A stretch of DNA of 64,000 nt from Paralysiella testudinis (GCF_016894345.1 NZ_CP069798.1:951385-1015384), one strand, 5' to 3'; positions 37,074 through 48,660 are shown, counted from the first letter of the stretch. Translations and numbers: made by a program. Notes: a model not told the origin generated them from the sequence alone.

Positions 37074-37943
37074 ATGGCAAAAGCAAAAGGTTTGGGTGGC
37101 GCCGGTTTGGGCGCTTTATTGGCATCTTCCGGTGGCAGCGAAGAGGGTGACCGTCTCACCAGTGTGGCGGTGGGCGACATTATTCCCGGGCGCTACCAGC
37201 CACGGGTGCAGATGGATGATGAAGCTTTGCAAAGCCTGGCTGAATCAATTCAGGCGCAAGGCGTCATCCAGCCGGTGATTGTGCGCGAAATGGGCTTGTC
37301 GCAATATGAATTGATTGCCGGTGAGCGCCGTTGGCGTGCTAGCCAAATCGCCGGGCTGACGGAAATCCCGGTGGTGATTAAAAGCATCAGCGACGAAACT
37401 GCCTTGGCGATGGGCTTGATTGAAAACATCCAGCGCGAAAACCTCAATCCGATTGAAGAAGCGCAAGGCCTAAAGCGGCTGGTGGACGAATTCGGCCTTA
37501 CCCACGAAACCGTGGCCAAAGCGGTGGGGCGCAGCCGCAGCAGCATTTCCAACAGCCTGCGCCTGCTCAATCTGCCGCAGCCGGTGCAAGACCTGATTTA
37601 CGCCCGCAGCTTAGAAATGGGACACGCCCGTGCCTTATTGAGCCTGCCGGTGGTGCAGCAAGTGGACTTGGCACAAAAAGCCGCCAAAAACGGCTGGTCG
37701 GTACGCGAAGTGGAGCGGCGCAGCCAATTGGCGCAGCAGCATACCTCAAGCCCCGCTGCCCGCACCGCATCGAACAAAAGCGCTGCCGCCTTGCGCATCG
37801 AAGAAGCGTTGATGCAGCAATTGTCGGTGCCGGCCGAAGTGGTGAGCAAAAACCAGCACAGCGGCCGTATTGTGTTGCATTTCGACAATCCGGAAACGCT
37901 GGCGCATTTGTTGGCGCAATTGGGTGTGCAGTTGCCCGATTAA
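37074..37943 (+). CDS. parB: Chromosome partitioning protein ParB (Spo0J)
   Basis: A 289-residue protein with the ParB CTPase motifs (DIIPGRYQPR; GERRWRASQIAG, equivalent to the GERRxRA box; ENIQRENLNPIEEA) and an HTH (HETVAKAVGRSRSSISNSLRLL). The C-terminal dimerisation domain includes HSGRIVLHFDN. It loads on parS sites and slides as a clamp. The start at 37074 gives MAKAKGLGGAGLGALL, the usual N-terminus. I did not see a classical parS site in the window. Confidence 0.95.
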   Translation: MAKAKGLGGAGLGALLASSGGSEEGDRLTSVAVGDIIPGRYQPRVQMDDEALQSLAESIQAQGVIQPVIVREMGLSQYELIAGERRWRASQIAGLTEIPVVIKSISDETALAMGLIENIQRENLNPIEEAQGLKRLVDEFGLTHETVAKAVGRSRSSISNSLRLLNLPQPVQDLIYARSLEMGHARALLSLPVVQQVDLAQKAAKNGWSVREVERRSQLAQQHTSSPAARTASNKSAAALRIEEALMQQLSVPAEVVSKNQHSGRIVLHFDNPETLAHLLAQLGVQLPD

Positions 37944-37965
37944 GAAAATCCAAGGCAAAACGGCT

Positions 37966-38026
37966 TTCAGGCAGCCTTTGGCATTACTGGGATTGAGTAA
38001 GCGCGAAAAAAAAGGCTGCCTGAAAG
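37966..38026. repeat. Inverted DUS pair after parB
   Basis: TTTCAGGCAGCCTTT (37966) and AAAGGCTGCCTGAAA (38011) are separated by about 31 nt. It may act as a weak terminator. The rest of the 318-bp gap 37944-38261 is AT-rich and holds the atp promoter, but no gene and no DnaA-box cluster. Confidence 0.6.
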
Positions 38027-38195
38027 CAAATCGCTTTATTGCCGAAACAAAGAGCATAAATTATTCGGCCTTGAAATTACGGCACTTTTTTTGCAATGCA
38101 AAAATTTCAGTTTGGCTAGGTTGGGATTTGTGTAGAACATATTGAAAAATGAGCGCTTTTCCAGATATTTTATTAACCGAATTTGACAAATCCGC

Positions 38196-38224
38196 TTGAC
38201 GCTGGCGTCACAGTTGATTATAGT
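38196..38224 (+). promoter_or_regulatory. Promoter of the atp operon
   Basis: TTGACG (38196-38201), a 17-bp spacer and TATAGT (38219-38224) lie 38 bp before atpI. The same hexamers and spacing are found at the rRNA promoter. A second TTGACA at 38183 has no matching -10. Confidence 0.78.
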
Positions 38225-38261
38225 TGCGCAGCTTAGAGGTAGGTAGCTATAAAGACAATAA

Positions 38262-38609
38262 ATGACCAAAATCATTATCTGGCAGGCGGGGTTATTGGCC
38301 ATTTTGGTAGCGGCTTTCGGTGTGTTGTTGGGCACCAATGCCGCTTTGTCGTGTCTGTTGGGCGGTTTGTGTTATTTGTTGCCCACCACCTTGGCAATAT
38401 TACTTTTAAACTTTTTCCGCAGCCGCGCGCGTTGGGCGGCCATCAGTTTTTTGTGGGGTGAGAGTTTAAAAGTAATGCTGTCCATCATGCTCATGGTCGG
38501 GGTGTTCTGGTTTTACCCTGCGCTTGAGTGGTTGCCCTTTTTGCTGGGGCTGTTGTCGGTCAGTCATGTCGTTTTTTTTATGATTTGGAAATTACACCAT
38601 GGCAAGTGA
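38262..38609 (+). CDS. atpI: ATP synthase protein I
   Basis: A 115-residue, four-segment membrane protein at the head of the atp operon, as usual. The AtpI family (ALSCLLGGLCYLLPTTLAI, WGESLKVMLSIMLMV) helps assemble the c-ring or handle Mg2+ in some species and is generally not essential. It overlaps the start of atpB by 11 bp. The ribosome site is weak, which fits the low expression typical of this subunit. Confidence 0.85.
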   Translation: MTKIIIWQAGLLAILVAAFGVLLGTNAALSCLLGGLCYLLPTTLAILLLNFFRSRARWAAISFLWGESLKVMLSIMLMVGVFWFYPALEWLPFLLGLLSVSHVVFFMIWKLHHGK

Positions 38610-39447
38610 AAACCTAACTGCTGCTGGATACATCAAGCACCATTTGCAAAGCCTTACGCAAGATGGTCATTCGCAAGGTTTGAAAAACGTTGCGGATTTC
38701 TCTTATATCCATTTGGATACCATGTTTTTCTCTATTGTGTTGGGCGCGATCATGTGCTTCATCTTGTGGCGCGGTGCCAAAACCGCCACCGTGGGTGTGC
38801 CGGGTCGCTTTCAGGCAGCCATTGAGTTGATGGTGGAGTTTGTCGACGATATGTGCAAAAGCATTATCCACAACGACCAAACCCGCAAATTGATGGCACC
38901 GTTGGGCTTAACCGTATTTGTGTGGGTGTTCTTTATGAATGCCATGGACTTGCTGCCGGTAGATTTGTTCCCGTGGCTGGCCAGCTTTTTGGGTATTCAT
39001 TATTTGCGTGCCGTGCCCACGGCCGATATCAACTTGCCCTTGGCATTGTCTACCGGCGTATTGCTGCTGTGTCTGTATTACAGCATTAAAATCAAAGGCA
39101 TCGGCGGCTGGGTGCATGAGCTCTTTACCGCGCCGTTCGGCCCGTGGCTGGCACCTGCCAACTTCTTGCTCAATGTATTGGAATTTATTTCCAAAACCGT
39201 GTCCCACGGCATGCGGTTGTTCGGTAATATGTACGCCGGTGAGCTGGTGTTCCTGCTGATTGCGCTGTTGGGCGGTACTTGGGCGGCTTCCGGCTCGGTG
39301 GGTTTGATGGATCCGATTATGTTCCTCATCCACATTCTGGCCGGCACGGCTTGGGCTATTTTCCATATTTTAATTATTACCTTGCAAGCGTTTATCTTTA
39401 TGGTGTTGGCGTTTGTGTATGTAGGGCAGGCGCACGATGCGCACTAA
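38599..39447 (+). CDS. atpB: F0F1 ATP synthase subunit a
   Basis: A 282-residue inner-membrane protein that forms the proton half-channels beside the c-ring. The essential Arg is in SHGMRLFGNMYAGE, the subunit a signature, and helix 5 residues follow (LQAFIFMVLAFVYVGQAHD). The length is normal for betaproteobacteria. The stop TAA coincides with the first base of a decayed Correia-like element that separates it from atpE by 190 bp, an unusual gap in this operon. Confidence 0.96.
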   Translation: MASENLTAAGYIKHHLQSLTQDGHSQGLKNVADFSYIHLDTMFFSIVLGAIMCFILWRGAKTATVGVPGRFQAAIELMVEFVDDMCKSIIHNDQTRKLMAPLGLTVFVWVFFMNAMDLLPVDLFPWLASFLGIHYLRAVPTADINLPLALSTGVLLLCLYYSIKIKGIGGWVHELFTAPFGPWLAPANFLLNVLEFISKTVSHGMRLFGNMYAGELVFLLIALLGGTWAASGSVGLMDPIMFLIHILAGTAWAIFHILIITLQAFIFMVLAFVYVGQAHDAH

Positions 39448-39541
39448 TACCACGCCCCAAAAATAACCTAACTGCGGCTCGCCTTGTCGTACGTGTGTAC
39501 TGCCTGCGGCTTTTCGCCTTGTTATCTTAATTTTGGTGCCA
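39447..39541. repeat. Decayed Correia-like element between atpB and atpE
   Basis: The opposite-strand core is recognisable: AACCTAACTGCGGCTCGCCT, GTACTGCCTGCGGC, CGCCTTGTTATCTTAA. It begins ATACC at the atpB stop and ends GGTGCC. Both ends have lost several matches and a few core bases are deleted. A DUS (AAGGCTGCCTGAAAA, 39557) follows before atpE. Confidence 0.75.
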
Positions 39542-39583
39542 GGCATAAAGCCACGAAGGCTGCCTGAAAATTGTTTTGTTTGA

Positions 39584-39874
<291 letters not shown>

Positions 39875-39934
39875 TTGGCCGAACGAACCCATTGTTCGTT
39901 TGTTTGATTAACCCTAATACGAAGGTTAAGTGAA

Positions 39935-40405
39935 GTGAACTTAAATGCAACCTTATTTGCGCAGTTAATTGTATTTGGCATTTTGGTGTGGTTCACCATG
40001 CGTTTTGTGTGGCCGCCGATTGTTAAAGCACTTGATGAGCGCGCCGAAAAAGTTGCCGAGGGCTTGGCTGCGGCCGAGCGCGGTAAAAGCGACTTTGAAC
40101 AGGCAGAAAAGCGTGTTGCAGAAATCTTAGCCGAAGGCCGCACCCAGGTTACCGATATGGTGGCCAATGCGGAAAAACGTGCTGCACAAATCGTTGAGGA
40201 AGCCAAAGAACAGGCTGTCGGCGAAGCGGCACGCATTATGGCTCAAGCCAAAGCCGATGTTGCACAAGAAGCCAATCGCGCCCGCGAAGCTTTGCGTGAG
40301 CAAGTGGCTGCTTTGGCTGTAAAAGGTGCCGAGTCTATTTTGCGCAGTGAAGTGGATGCTTCACGCCACGCGCAAATGCTCGCCAGCCTGAAACAGGAGC
40401 TGTAA
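39935..40405 (+). CDS. atpF: F0F1 ATP synthase subunit b
   Basis: A 156-residue peripheral-stalk protein with one N-terminal membrane helix ([23 protein letters not shown]) and a long charged coiled coil. It starts with GTG at 39935, preceded by AAGGTTAAGTGAA. It dimerises and links F0 to the delta subunit. The order and 60-bp spacing are normal. Confidence 0.95.
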   Translation: MNLNATLFAQLIVFGILVWFTMRFVWPPIVKALDERAEKVAEGLAAAERGKSDFEQAEKRVAEILAEGRTQVTDMVANAEKRAAQIVEEAKEQAVGEAARIMAQAKADVAQEANRAREALREQVAALAVKGAESILRSEVDASRHAQMLASLKQEL

Positions 40406-40408
40406 TCC

Positions 40409-40948
40409 ATGGCTGAGTTCGCAACCATTGCCAGACCTTATGCCAAGGCATTGTTTGAGCTGGCGCAAGAAAAAAATCAACTTGAATCCTGGTTGGGCGA
40501 ACTGAAAACCTTGGCAGCAGTAGTGTCGCAAGCCAAAGTGGCGGCATTTATTGAAGAGCCGGAAACCGGTTATGTGCACAAGGCCGACGGCGTGTTGTCT
40601 TTATTGGACACGCAGCCGGTAGATCCGATGTTGAAAAACTTCGTCTACACCTTGGCCGAAAATAAGCGGTTGGCGGTTTTGCCCGAGATTTACACGCAAT
40701 ACCAGGATTTCACTTTATCCCGCAACAACACCAAAAAAGCCATTGTTTACAGTGCCTACCCCTTGAATGAAGGGCAGCTTGGCAAGCTGGTGGGCGAGCT
40801 GGAAGCCCGCTTCGCCACCAAGCTGGATGCCCAATTACGGGTAGAGCAGGATTTGATTGGCGGTGTGAAGGTGGAAATCGGTGATCAAGTGTTGGATCTG
40901 TCGGTACAAGGCCGCTTGCGCAGCCTGTATGCGGCGATGACGAATTAG
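40409..40948 (+). CDS. atpH: F0F1 ATP synthase subunit delta
   Basis: A 179-residue protein with the OSCP/delta N-terminal bundle ([20 protein letters not shown]) and the C-terminal motif [20 protein letters not shown]. It caps the catalytic hexamer and holds the b dimer. It begins 3 bp after atpF stops. Confidence 0.95.
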   Translation: MAEFATIARPYAKALFELAQEKNQLESWLGELKTLAAVVSQAKVAAFIEEPETGYVHKADGVLSLLDTQPVDPMLKNFVYTLAENKRLAVLPEIYTQYQDFTLSRNNTKKAIVYSAYPLNEGQLGKLVGELEARFATKLDAQLRVEQDLIGGVKVEIGDQVLDLSVQGRLRSLYAAMTN

Positions 40949-40958
40949 GAGAGTTTTC

Positions 40959-42506
40959 ATGCAGCTTAATCCTGCTGAAATTAGCGATTTGATTAAAGCC
41001 AAGATCGAAAACCTGTCGGTGGCCACAGAACTGCGTACCCGTGGTACGGTGATGTCGGTAACCGACGGTATTGTTCGTGTGCACGGCTTATCAGATGTGA
41101 TGCAAGGTGAGATGCTCGAATTTCCCGGCAATACCTTCGGCTTGGCCATGAACTTGGAGCGTGACTCCGTGGGCGCCGTGGTATTGGGTGAATACGAGCA
41201 CATTAAAGAAGGTGACACCGTTACCTGCACCGGCCGCATTCTGGAAGTGCCGATTGGCCGCGAATTGGTTGGCCGTGTGGTCAACGCCTTGGGTCAGCCG
41301 ATTGACGGCAAAGGCCCGATTAACGCCACCGAAACTGCCCCGATTGAAAAAATCGCCCCGGGTGTGATTGCGCGTCAATCGGTAGACCAGCCGATGCAAA
41401 CCGGCCTGAAGGCGATTGACGCCATGGTGCCGGTGGGTCGCGGCCAGCGTGAGCTGATCATTGGCGACCGCCAAACCGGTAAAACTGCCGTGGCGCTGGA
41501 TGCGATTGTGAACCAAAAAGGCACCGGTGTGGTGTGTATCTATGTGGCGGTGGGTCAAAAAGCCTCATCCATTGCCAACGTGGTGCGCAAACTGGAAGAA
41601 CATGGTGCCATGGGTCACACTATTGTGGTGGCGGCTACCGCCTCTGAAGCGGCGGCGTTGCAATTTATTGCACCGTATGCCGGCTGTACCATGGGTGAAT
41701 TTTTCCGTGACCGCGGCGAAGATGCCTTGATTGTGTATGACGACTTGTCTAAACAAGCCGTGGCCTACCGTCAAATTTCGTTGCTGCTGCGCCGTCCGCC
41801 CGGTCGTGAAGCCTACCCGGGTGACGTATTCTATTTGCACAGCCGCTTGTTGGAGCGCGCTTCACGCATCAATGCGGATGAAGTGGCACGTCTCACCAAT
41901 GGCGAAGTAACCGGCAAAACCGGTTCGCTCACGGCCTTGCCGATTATCGAAACTCAGGCTGGCGACGTGTCTGCATTCGTCCCCACCAACGTGATTTCCA
42001 TCACCGACGGCCAGATTTTCTTGGAAACCGACCTATTCAACTCAGGCATCCGCCCGGCCATCAACGCCGGTATTTCGGTGTCACGTGTGGGTGGTGCGGC
42101 ACAAACCAAGGTAATTAAAAAACTGGGCGGCGGTATTCGCTTGGCTTTGGCACAGTACCGCGAATTGGCGGCGTTTTCGCAATTTGCTTCTGATTTGGAC
42201 GAAGCCACCCGCAAGCAATTGCAACACGGCGAAGTGGTTACCGAATTGATGAAACAAAAACAATTCAGCACGCTGAATACTGCTGAAATGGCGCTGACCT
42301 TGTGGGCGATTAACAACGGCTCTTACGAAGACGTGCCGGTGTCTAAAGCCTTGGCATTCGAAGCAGAGTTTTTGGGTCATGTGCGCACACAAAATCCGGC
42401 GGTTTTGGAAGCCATCAATACTTCAGGTGCCATGAGCGACGAGAACGAGAAAGTGCTGACCGAAGCCATGAAGACCTTCAAAGCGTCTTACAACTACCAA
42501 GCGTAA
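40959..42506 (+). CDS. atpA: F0F1 ATP synthase subunit alpha
   Basis: A 515-residue protein with the beta-barrel crown, Walker [14 protein letters not shown] (near residue 170) and the signature [14 protein letters not shown] that includes the arginine finger. It carries the non-catalytic nucleotide sites of F1. A GGAGAG ribosome site is present, 10 bp after atpH. Confidence 0.97.
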   Translation: MQLNPAEISDLIKAKIENLSVATELRTRGTVMSVTDGIVRVHGLSDVMQGEMLEFPGNTFGLAMNLERDSVGAVVLGEYEHIKEGDTVTCTGRILEVPIGRELVGRVVNALGQPIDGKGPINATETAPIEKIAPGVIARQSVDQPMQTGLKAIDAMVPVGRGQRELIIGDRQTGKTAVALDAIVNQKGTGVVCIYVAVGQKASSIANVVRKLEEHGAMGHTIVVAATASEAAALQFIAPYAGCTMGEFFRDRGEDALIVYDDLSKQAVAYRQISLLLRRPPGREAYPGDVFYLHSRLLERASRINADEVARLTNGEVTGKTGSLTALPIIETQAGDVSAFVPTNVISITDGQIFLETDLFNSGIRPAINAGISVSRVGGAAQTKVIKKLGGGIRLALAQYRELAAFSQFASDLDEATRKQLQHGEVVTELMKQKQFSTLNTAEMALTLWAINNGSYEDVPVSKALAFEAEFLGHVRTQNPAVLEAINTSGAMSDENEKVLTEAMKTFKASYNYQA

Positions 42507-42528
42507 GCGCCACTGAAAGGAGTCTGCA

Positions 42529-43404
42529 ATGGCAGTAGGTAAAGAGATTCTCACCAAGATTCGCAGTGTTCAGAATACCCAAAAGATCACCAAAGCGATG
42601 CAGATGGTGTCTACCTCTAAAATGCGGAAGACTCAGGAACGGATGCGCCTGGCGCGTCCGTATGCCCAAAAAGTGCGTTTGGTGATGAGCCATCTGGCTC
42701 AAACCGAAACCGACCACGGTTTGCCGATTCTGGAACGCCGCGACACCGTACAACGGGCCGGCTTTATCCTGATTACCACCGACAAAGGTTTGTGCGGTGG
42801 TTTGAACGCCAATTTGCTGAAGAAATTCTTTGCCCAAGTGCAAGAATACCAACAGCAAGGCGTGGCAGTGGAAACCGTGTGTTTGGGCAGCAAAGGTTTG
42901 GCGGCTTGCAATCGCGTGGGTTTGGATGTGATTGCCAGTGCAACCAATTTGGGGGATACCCCGAAAATGGAAACACTGCTGGGCCCCTTAACCGAGATTT
43001 TCAAGCGCTATGCCGATGGCGATCTGGATGTGATTCACCTGGTGTACTCTGGGTTTGTCAACACCATGCGTCAGGAGCAGCACTTGGAAACCTTGCTACC
43101 GATTGGTCAGAATGTGTTGAACGAAGTGCCGCAAGACCGGGAATACAGCTGGGATTATGTGTATGAACCCACGCCTGCCGCGGTGCTTGAGTATTTGGTT
43201 CGCCGTTATTTAGAGTCTGTGGTGTATCAGGCATTGAGTGAGAACATGGCTTCCGAACAGGCAGCCCGTATGGTGGCCATGAAAGCGGCCACCGACAATG
43301 CCGGCAACGCGATTAAGGAATTGCGTTTGGTGTACAACAAATCACGCCAAGCCGCAATTACCACAGAATTGTCAGAAATTGTGGCCGGTGCCGCTGCCGT
43401 TTAA
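42529..43404 (+). CDS. atpG: F0F1 ATP synthase subunit gamma
   Basis: A 291-residue central-shaft protein. The N-terminal helix KEILTKIRSVQNTQKITKAM and the C-terminal helix NAIKELRLVYNKSRQAAIT form the coiled coil that turns inside alpha3beta3. A ribosome site (AAAGGAGTCTGC) is present. Confidence 0.96.
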   Translation: MAVGKEILTKIRSVQNTQKITKAMQMVSTSKMRKTQERMRLARPYAQKVRLVMSHLAQTETDHGLPILERRDTVQRAGFILITTDKGLCGGLNANLLKKFFAQVQEYQQQGVAVETVCLGSKGLAACNRVGLDVIASATNLGDTPKMETLLGPLTEIFKRYADGDLDVIHLVYSGFVNTMRQEQHLETLLPIGQNVLNEVPQDREYSWDYVYEPTPAAVLEYLVRRYLESVVYQALSENMASEQAARMVAMKAATDNAGNAIKELRLVYNKSRQAAITTELSEIVAGAAAV

Positions 43405-43430
43405 GGGCGGCGGTACGGTCAATAAAATAG

Positions 43431-44837
<1,407 letters not shown>

Positions 44838-44848
44838 GGAGGCGCTGA

Positions 44849-45271
44849 ATGAGTACCATGCAAGTGGAAGTGGTGAGCAACGAAGAGAACATCTTTTCGG
44901 GTGAGGCCAGCTTTGTGGTGGTGCCCACCCAAACAGGTGAGCTGGGTATCTACCCGCGCCACGAACCGATTATGAGCTTGGTGCGTCCCGGTGCTTTGCG
45001 TTTGACGGTGCCCGGCCAGAAAGAAGAAGTTCTGGTGGCGGTTTCCGGCGGTGTTTTGGAGGTGCAACCCACCAAGCTGACGGTGTTGGCCGATTGTGCG
45101 GTGCGCAGTGCCGAGATGGATCAAAAACGCGCCGAAGAAGCCAAAAAAGCCGCCGAATCCGGCATTCATGCCGCCAAAGACGAGAAATCGCTGGCTGCGG
45201 CACAAGCGGCATTGGCTGCTGCCATTGCACAGCTGAAAACGCTGGATTACCTGCGCGCTCATAAGAAATAA
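44849..45271 (+). CDS. atpC: F0F1 ATP synthase subunit epsilon
   Basis: A 140-residue protein with an N-terminal beta-sandwich (FVVVPTQTGELGIYPRHEPI) and a C-terminal helical hairpin rich in Ala and Lys that can inhibit the rotor. It is the last gene of the operon; a strong terminator follows at 45292. Confidence 0.95.
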   Translation: MSTMQVEVVSNEENIFSGEASFVVVPTQTGELGIYPRHEPIMSLVRPGALRLTVPGQKEEVLVAVSGGVLEVQPTKLTVLADCAVRSAEMDQKRAEEAKKAAESGIHAAKDEKSLAAAQAALAAAIAQLKTLDYLRAHKK

Positions 45272-45291
45272 GAACCGCAATGTTCTAACAA

Positions 45292-45318
45292 AGCACGGCT
45301 TACAGCCGTGCTTTTTTT
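45292..45318 (+). terminator. Terminator of the atp operon
   Basis: GCACGGC-TTACA-GCCGTGC followed by T7. Confidence 0.93.
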
Positions 45319-45339
45319 GTGGGTGTGTTTTTATGATAC

Positions 45340-45371
45340 AAGGCTGCCTGAAACCGTTTCAGGCAGCCTTT
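45340..45371 (-). terminator. DUS-pair terminator of the aldehyde dehydrogenase/GMC genes
   Basis: AAGGCTGCCTGAAAC and GTTTCAGGCAGCCTT are separated by one or two bases, about 12 bp beyond the aldehyde dehydrogenase stop. Confidence 0.8.
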
Positions 45372-45382
45372 AATGCGGTGAT

Positions 45383-46795
45383 TTAACGCAACAGGATTTT
45401 CAATATGGCAGCAAATGTTTTGCCGTAGGGCGGTGCCAGCAAGCCCATGCCGTTGCGTTTGGCTTGGGTGAATATCGGCTTCAGATGGGAGAAGGTGTCA
45501 AAACCGGTGCGGCCGTGGTAGGCGCCCATGCCGGATGCACCCACGCCGCCGAAAGGCAGATTTTCTTGTGCCACATGAAACAGGGTGTCGTTCACACTCA
45601 CGCCGCCGGAAACGGTGTTGCGCAGCACGTGGTCGATTTGCGCCTGTGCTTTGCCGAATACATATAAGGCCAAGGGGCGCGGGCGGGCGCGGATGTATTC
45701 CAGCGCTTCGTCGAGCTGTTGGTAGGGCACCAGCGGCAACAACGGGCCGAAGATTTCTTCCTGCATCAGCGGGCTGTGGGCGGGGGTGTTGCACACAATA
45801 TGCGGTGGCAATAGGGTGCTGTTGCCGGCATTTTGGTTTGTTGCGTCGGGAACCAGCGGCACGATTTCGGCGCCAGCGGCGGCGGCTTGCTGCAAATAGC
45901 CTTGCAGGCGCGCCAATTGGGTGGGGTTGATGATGTGGCTGTAGTCGCGGTTGGCGGCTAGGTTGGGGTAGTGTTGTGCCACCCAAGCGCGGGCTTTTTC
46001 GATAAAGGCTGCCTGAAGCGCTGGCGGCAGCAGCACATAGTCGGGCGCGATGCAGGTTTGCCCGGCGTTCACCAATTTGCCGCTCATCACCCGCGCCACC
46101 GCTTGATCTAAATCGGCATCGTCTAAAATCAGCGTGGGCGATTTGCCGCCCAGCTCCAGCGTTACCGGGGTGAGGTTGGCGGCGGCGGCGCGCATCACCA
46201 GCCGCCCCACGGCGGTGGAGCCGGTAAACAGCAGGTGGTCGAAGGGCAGGGCGCTGAAGGCGGCGGCTACATCGGCATCGCCTTCAATAATCGCCAGCTC
46301 GTTATCGGCAAAATACTGCGGCACGGTGTGCGCCAGCCACTGGCCAAAGGCGGGGGCGTGTTCGGAGGTTTTCACCAAGGCGCGATTGCCTGCCACCAAG
46401 GCGGCAATGAGGGGGCCGGTGGTGAGAAACAGCGGATAATTCCACGGCGCGATAATGCCGACCACGCCCAAGGGCTGCGGCAAAATGCGGTTGCGCGCCG
46501 GCCAAAACCACCAATCGGTGGCCACTTTGCGCGGTCGCATCCACTGTTTGCCGTGTTTGAGGGCGTGGCGGATGCCCGCCAAGGTGGGGAAAACTTCGAG
46601 CAAGTCGGTTTCGTGGCGGCTGCGGTTGCCAAAGTCGGCATGAATTGCGTCGGCAATGGCGTGGCGGTGTTCACGCACCATGCGTGCTAATTGCTGCAAG
46701 CGCTGTTGACGCAGCGGCCACGGCACGTCGGTGTGTTGGCGCGAGGCTTGATAAAGCGGGTCAAACCGGGCTTGCAGGGGGTTGGGCTGGGTCAT
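45383..46795 (-). CDS. Coniferyl-aldehyde-dehydrogenase-like NAD(P)-dependent aldehyde dehydrogenase
   Basis: A 470-residue aldehyde dehydrogenase. Catalytic elements are APWNYPLFL, ELGGKSPTLIL (general base Glu) and NAGQTCIAPDYVL (nucleophile Cys). The APDYVLL segment and short N-terminus match the coniferyl-aldehyde/class 3 branch that acts on aromatic or long-chain aldehydes. The start at 46795 gives MTQPNPLQARFDP; the frame stays open 115 codons upstream but that part is the shadow of the GMC gene. Its start lies inside the 3' end of the GMC gene (35-bp overlap), which indicates one transcript. Confidence 0.85.
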   Translation of the reverse strand: MTQPNPLQARFDPLYQASRQHTDVPWPLRQQRLQQLARMVREHRHAIADAIHADFGNRSRHETDLLEVFPTLAGIRHALKHGKQWMRPRKVATDWWFWPARNRILPQPLGVVGIIAPWNYPLFLTTGPLIAALVAGNRALVKTSEHAPAFGQWLAHTVPQYFADNELAIIEGDADVAAAFSALPFDHLLFTGSTAVGRLVMRAAAANLTPVTLELGGKSPTLILDDADLDQAVARVMSGKLVNAGQTCIAPDYVLLPPALQAAFIEKARAWVAQHYPNLAANRDYSHIINPTQLARLQGYLQQAAAAGAEIVPLVPDATNQNAGNSTLLPPHIVCNTPAHSPLMQEEIFGPLLPLVPYQQLDEALEYIRARPRPLALYVFGKAQAQIDHVLRNTVSGGVSVNDTLFHVAQENLPFGGVGASGMGAYHGRTGFDTFSHLKPIFTQAKRNGMGLLAPPYGKTFAAILKILLR

Positions 46796-48404
46796 GGCGG
46801 CTTTCTTTTGCAGGGATGGTGCTGATGGCGGCTTCGGCCAGCGCGGCAATGGTGAGGCTGGGGTTGACGCCAAGATTGGCCGAAATATTGGCACCGTCAA
46901 TAATATACAGGTTTTGGTAGCCGAACACACGGTGTTGCGCATCGCAGACGCCGTGCTCGGGCGTGGCCGCCAGTGCGGCACCACCCATGCAGTGGGCGGT
47001 GGCGGGAATATTGAGAAACACATCGGCCACACAAGTAAAAGCGTTGCCTTGCTGCGCTTGGGCTGCCTGAAAAGCAAAATCGCTGGCGGCGGGAATATAG
47101 GCGGGAATAGCCGCGCCTTCGGTGGCCAACATCGGTGCAAACGGCCAATACCAACGGCGTTGCCACACCATATTGAGCGGCTGCGGTGCGGTTTGCATAC
47201 ACAGCAAAATCAACGATTCACGCGCCATGTTTTTCGGGCGTAGCGCCTGCCACATGCGCCGTGGGCGGGTGAGCCAGCCGTGGATAAAGGCCCCCAGCCA
47301 TTGATGCAGACGCAAGCGCCCGTGGCGGCTGTGGTTCATTAAAGTGCCCAGCAGGCTGGCAATGTCGGATCCGGCGGGGAAACGGGTGGCTTCAATATGG
47401 GTGCCGTCGGCCAGATGGATGCCGGAGCCAATGGCAATGCCGCGCGAAAAATCTTCACTACAGCCGGGGAAACGGATGCCGATGAGCGACTCGGCATTGG
47501 TGAACACATTGCGCCCCAAGGCGGCAGACAAGCGCGGTAAATAACCTTGCTGCTTCATGGCAAACAACAGCTTTTGGGTGCCAAGGCTGCCGGCGGACAC
47601 AATCACATGGGCGGCGGTGTAGTGCTGCTCAGGCTGCCTGAACGGCTTAACGGTGATGCGCCAACCGCTGCTGCCGTCTTGCGCGGCACCCAAAGGCGCA
47701 ATGCGGATAACGCGGCTTTGCGCCAACACTTGCGCGCCTTGCCGTTCGGCCAGATAGAGATAGTTGTAATCGAGGGTGTTTTTAGCACGATAACGACAGC
47801 CCACCATGCAGCCGCCGCAAGCGGTGCAGGGCTGGCGCGGCGGGCCGTTGCCATTAAAGTAGGGGTCGCCGTTGTGCGGCGGATGGGTGTGTTGGTCGTT
47901 GATGCCGAAATAAACGCCCACACGGGTGGCGTAAAAGCTGTTGCCCACACCGGCTGCGCTGGCCAGCCGCTGCAAGGTGTGGTCGGCATCGGCCAAAATG
48001 GGGTTGGTGGTGACGCCGAGCATGGCTTCGGCGCGTTGATAATGCGTGGGCATGATGTTGCCCCACGGACGCAAACCCGCCCAAGTGCCGTGTTGCCACA
48101 CGCCGGTATTCGGCACCAGCAAGGTATTGGCATAAGTGATGGAGCCGCCGCCCACGGCGTTGCCGTGCAGCACCAGCATGTGTTTAAACAGGCGCAAGGC
48201 GAAAAAACCACGGCAGGCCAGCGCCGGCAGCCACAAAAAACGGCGCACGTCCCAAGTGCTGGCGGGCATATCGGCCGGGCTGAAGCGGCGGCCTTGCTCG
48301 GCCACGGTAACGCGGTAGCCTTTTTCGGCCAGCCGCAAGGCCGACACGCTGCCGCCAAAGCCTGAGCCAACGATAAAGTAATCGGTGTCGAAAGACGGGT
48401 GCAT
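46761..48404 (-). CDS. GMC-family FAD oxidoreductase (cholesterol-oxidase-like)
   Basis: A 547-residue flavoprotein. The N-terminal FAD motif is YFIVGSGFGGSVSALRLAEKG, followed by GNAVGGGSITYANTLLVPN and a Cys-rich segment (PCTACGGCMVGCRYRAKNTL) typical of the bacterial cholesterol-oxidase-like GMC branch. The C-terminal NPSLTIAALAEAA motif is also typical. Members oxidise sterols, long-chain or aromatic alcohols, and the substrate here is not known. With the overlapping aldehyde dehydrogenase gene it could form an alcohol-to-acid pathway. The start at 48404 follows an AGGAC site; the 48 codons upstream in frame are not conserved-looking. Its upstream gap (48405-48787) holds two DUS and a Correia-like element. 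Confidence 0.82.
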   Translation of the reverse strand: MHPSFDTDYFIVGSGFGGSVSALRLAEKGYRVTVAEQGRRFSPADMPASTWDVRRFLWLPALACRGFFALRLFKHMLVLHGNAVGGGSITYANTLLVPNTGVWQHGTWAGLRPWGNIMPTHYQRAEAMLGVTTNPILADADHTLQRLASAAGVGNSFYATRVGVYFGINDQHTHPPHNGDPYFNGNGPPRQPCTACGGCMVGCRYRAKNTLDYNYLYLAERQGAQVLAQSRVIRIAPLGAAQDGSSGWRITVKPFRQPEQHYTAAHVIVSAGSLGTQKLLFAMKQQGYLPRLSAALGRNVFTNAESLIGIRFPGCSEDFSRGIAIGSGIHLADGTHIEATRFPAGSDIASLLGTLMNHSRHGRLRLHQWLGAFIHGWLTRPRRMWQALRPKNMARESLILLCMQTAPQPLNMVWQRRWYWPFAPMLATEGAAIPAYIPAASDFAFQAAQAQQGNAFTCVADVFLNIPATAHCMGGAALAATPEHGVCDAQHRVFGYQNLYIIDGANISANLGVNPSLTIAALAEAAISTIPAKESRHDPAQPPASPV

Positions 48405-48660
48405 GGGGGTGTCCTGAAAAGGCTGCCTGAAACGGCAGCAACGCCGTAGCACTTTGTTATGCATTGCGCTATAGGAGAACCATGGTAGCCGTGTTGTATT
48501 GCTCGTGGCAATATGGGCAGATGTTGCAGTGCAATACTGGCTGCACATCGTGGCTTGAGGTATGATGCAGGCTTTTGTTTGCCGATGAAAATAGCGGCTT
48601 CAGGCAGCCTTTCGCGGCGGTTTGAAGCCCGAATAATAAAATCGAATAATAATTAAAGTC

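Noticed and set aside
38864-38872. TTATCCACA, a perfect DnaA box
   Set aside because: It is a single copy within atpB coding sequence (another lies inside metG near 15749). There is no cluster and no AT-rich unwinding element, so not an origin.
46796-47140. Extended N-terminus of the aldehyde dehydrogenase
   Set aside because: That stretch is an out-of-frame shadow of the GMC oxidoreductase gene; family alignment begins at 46795.
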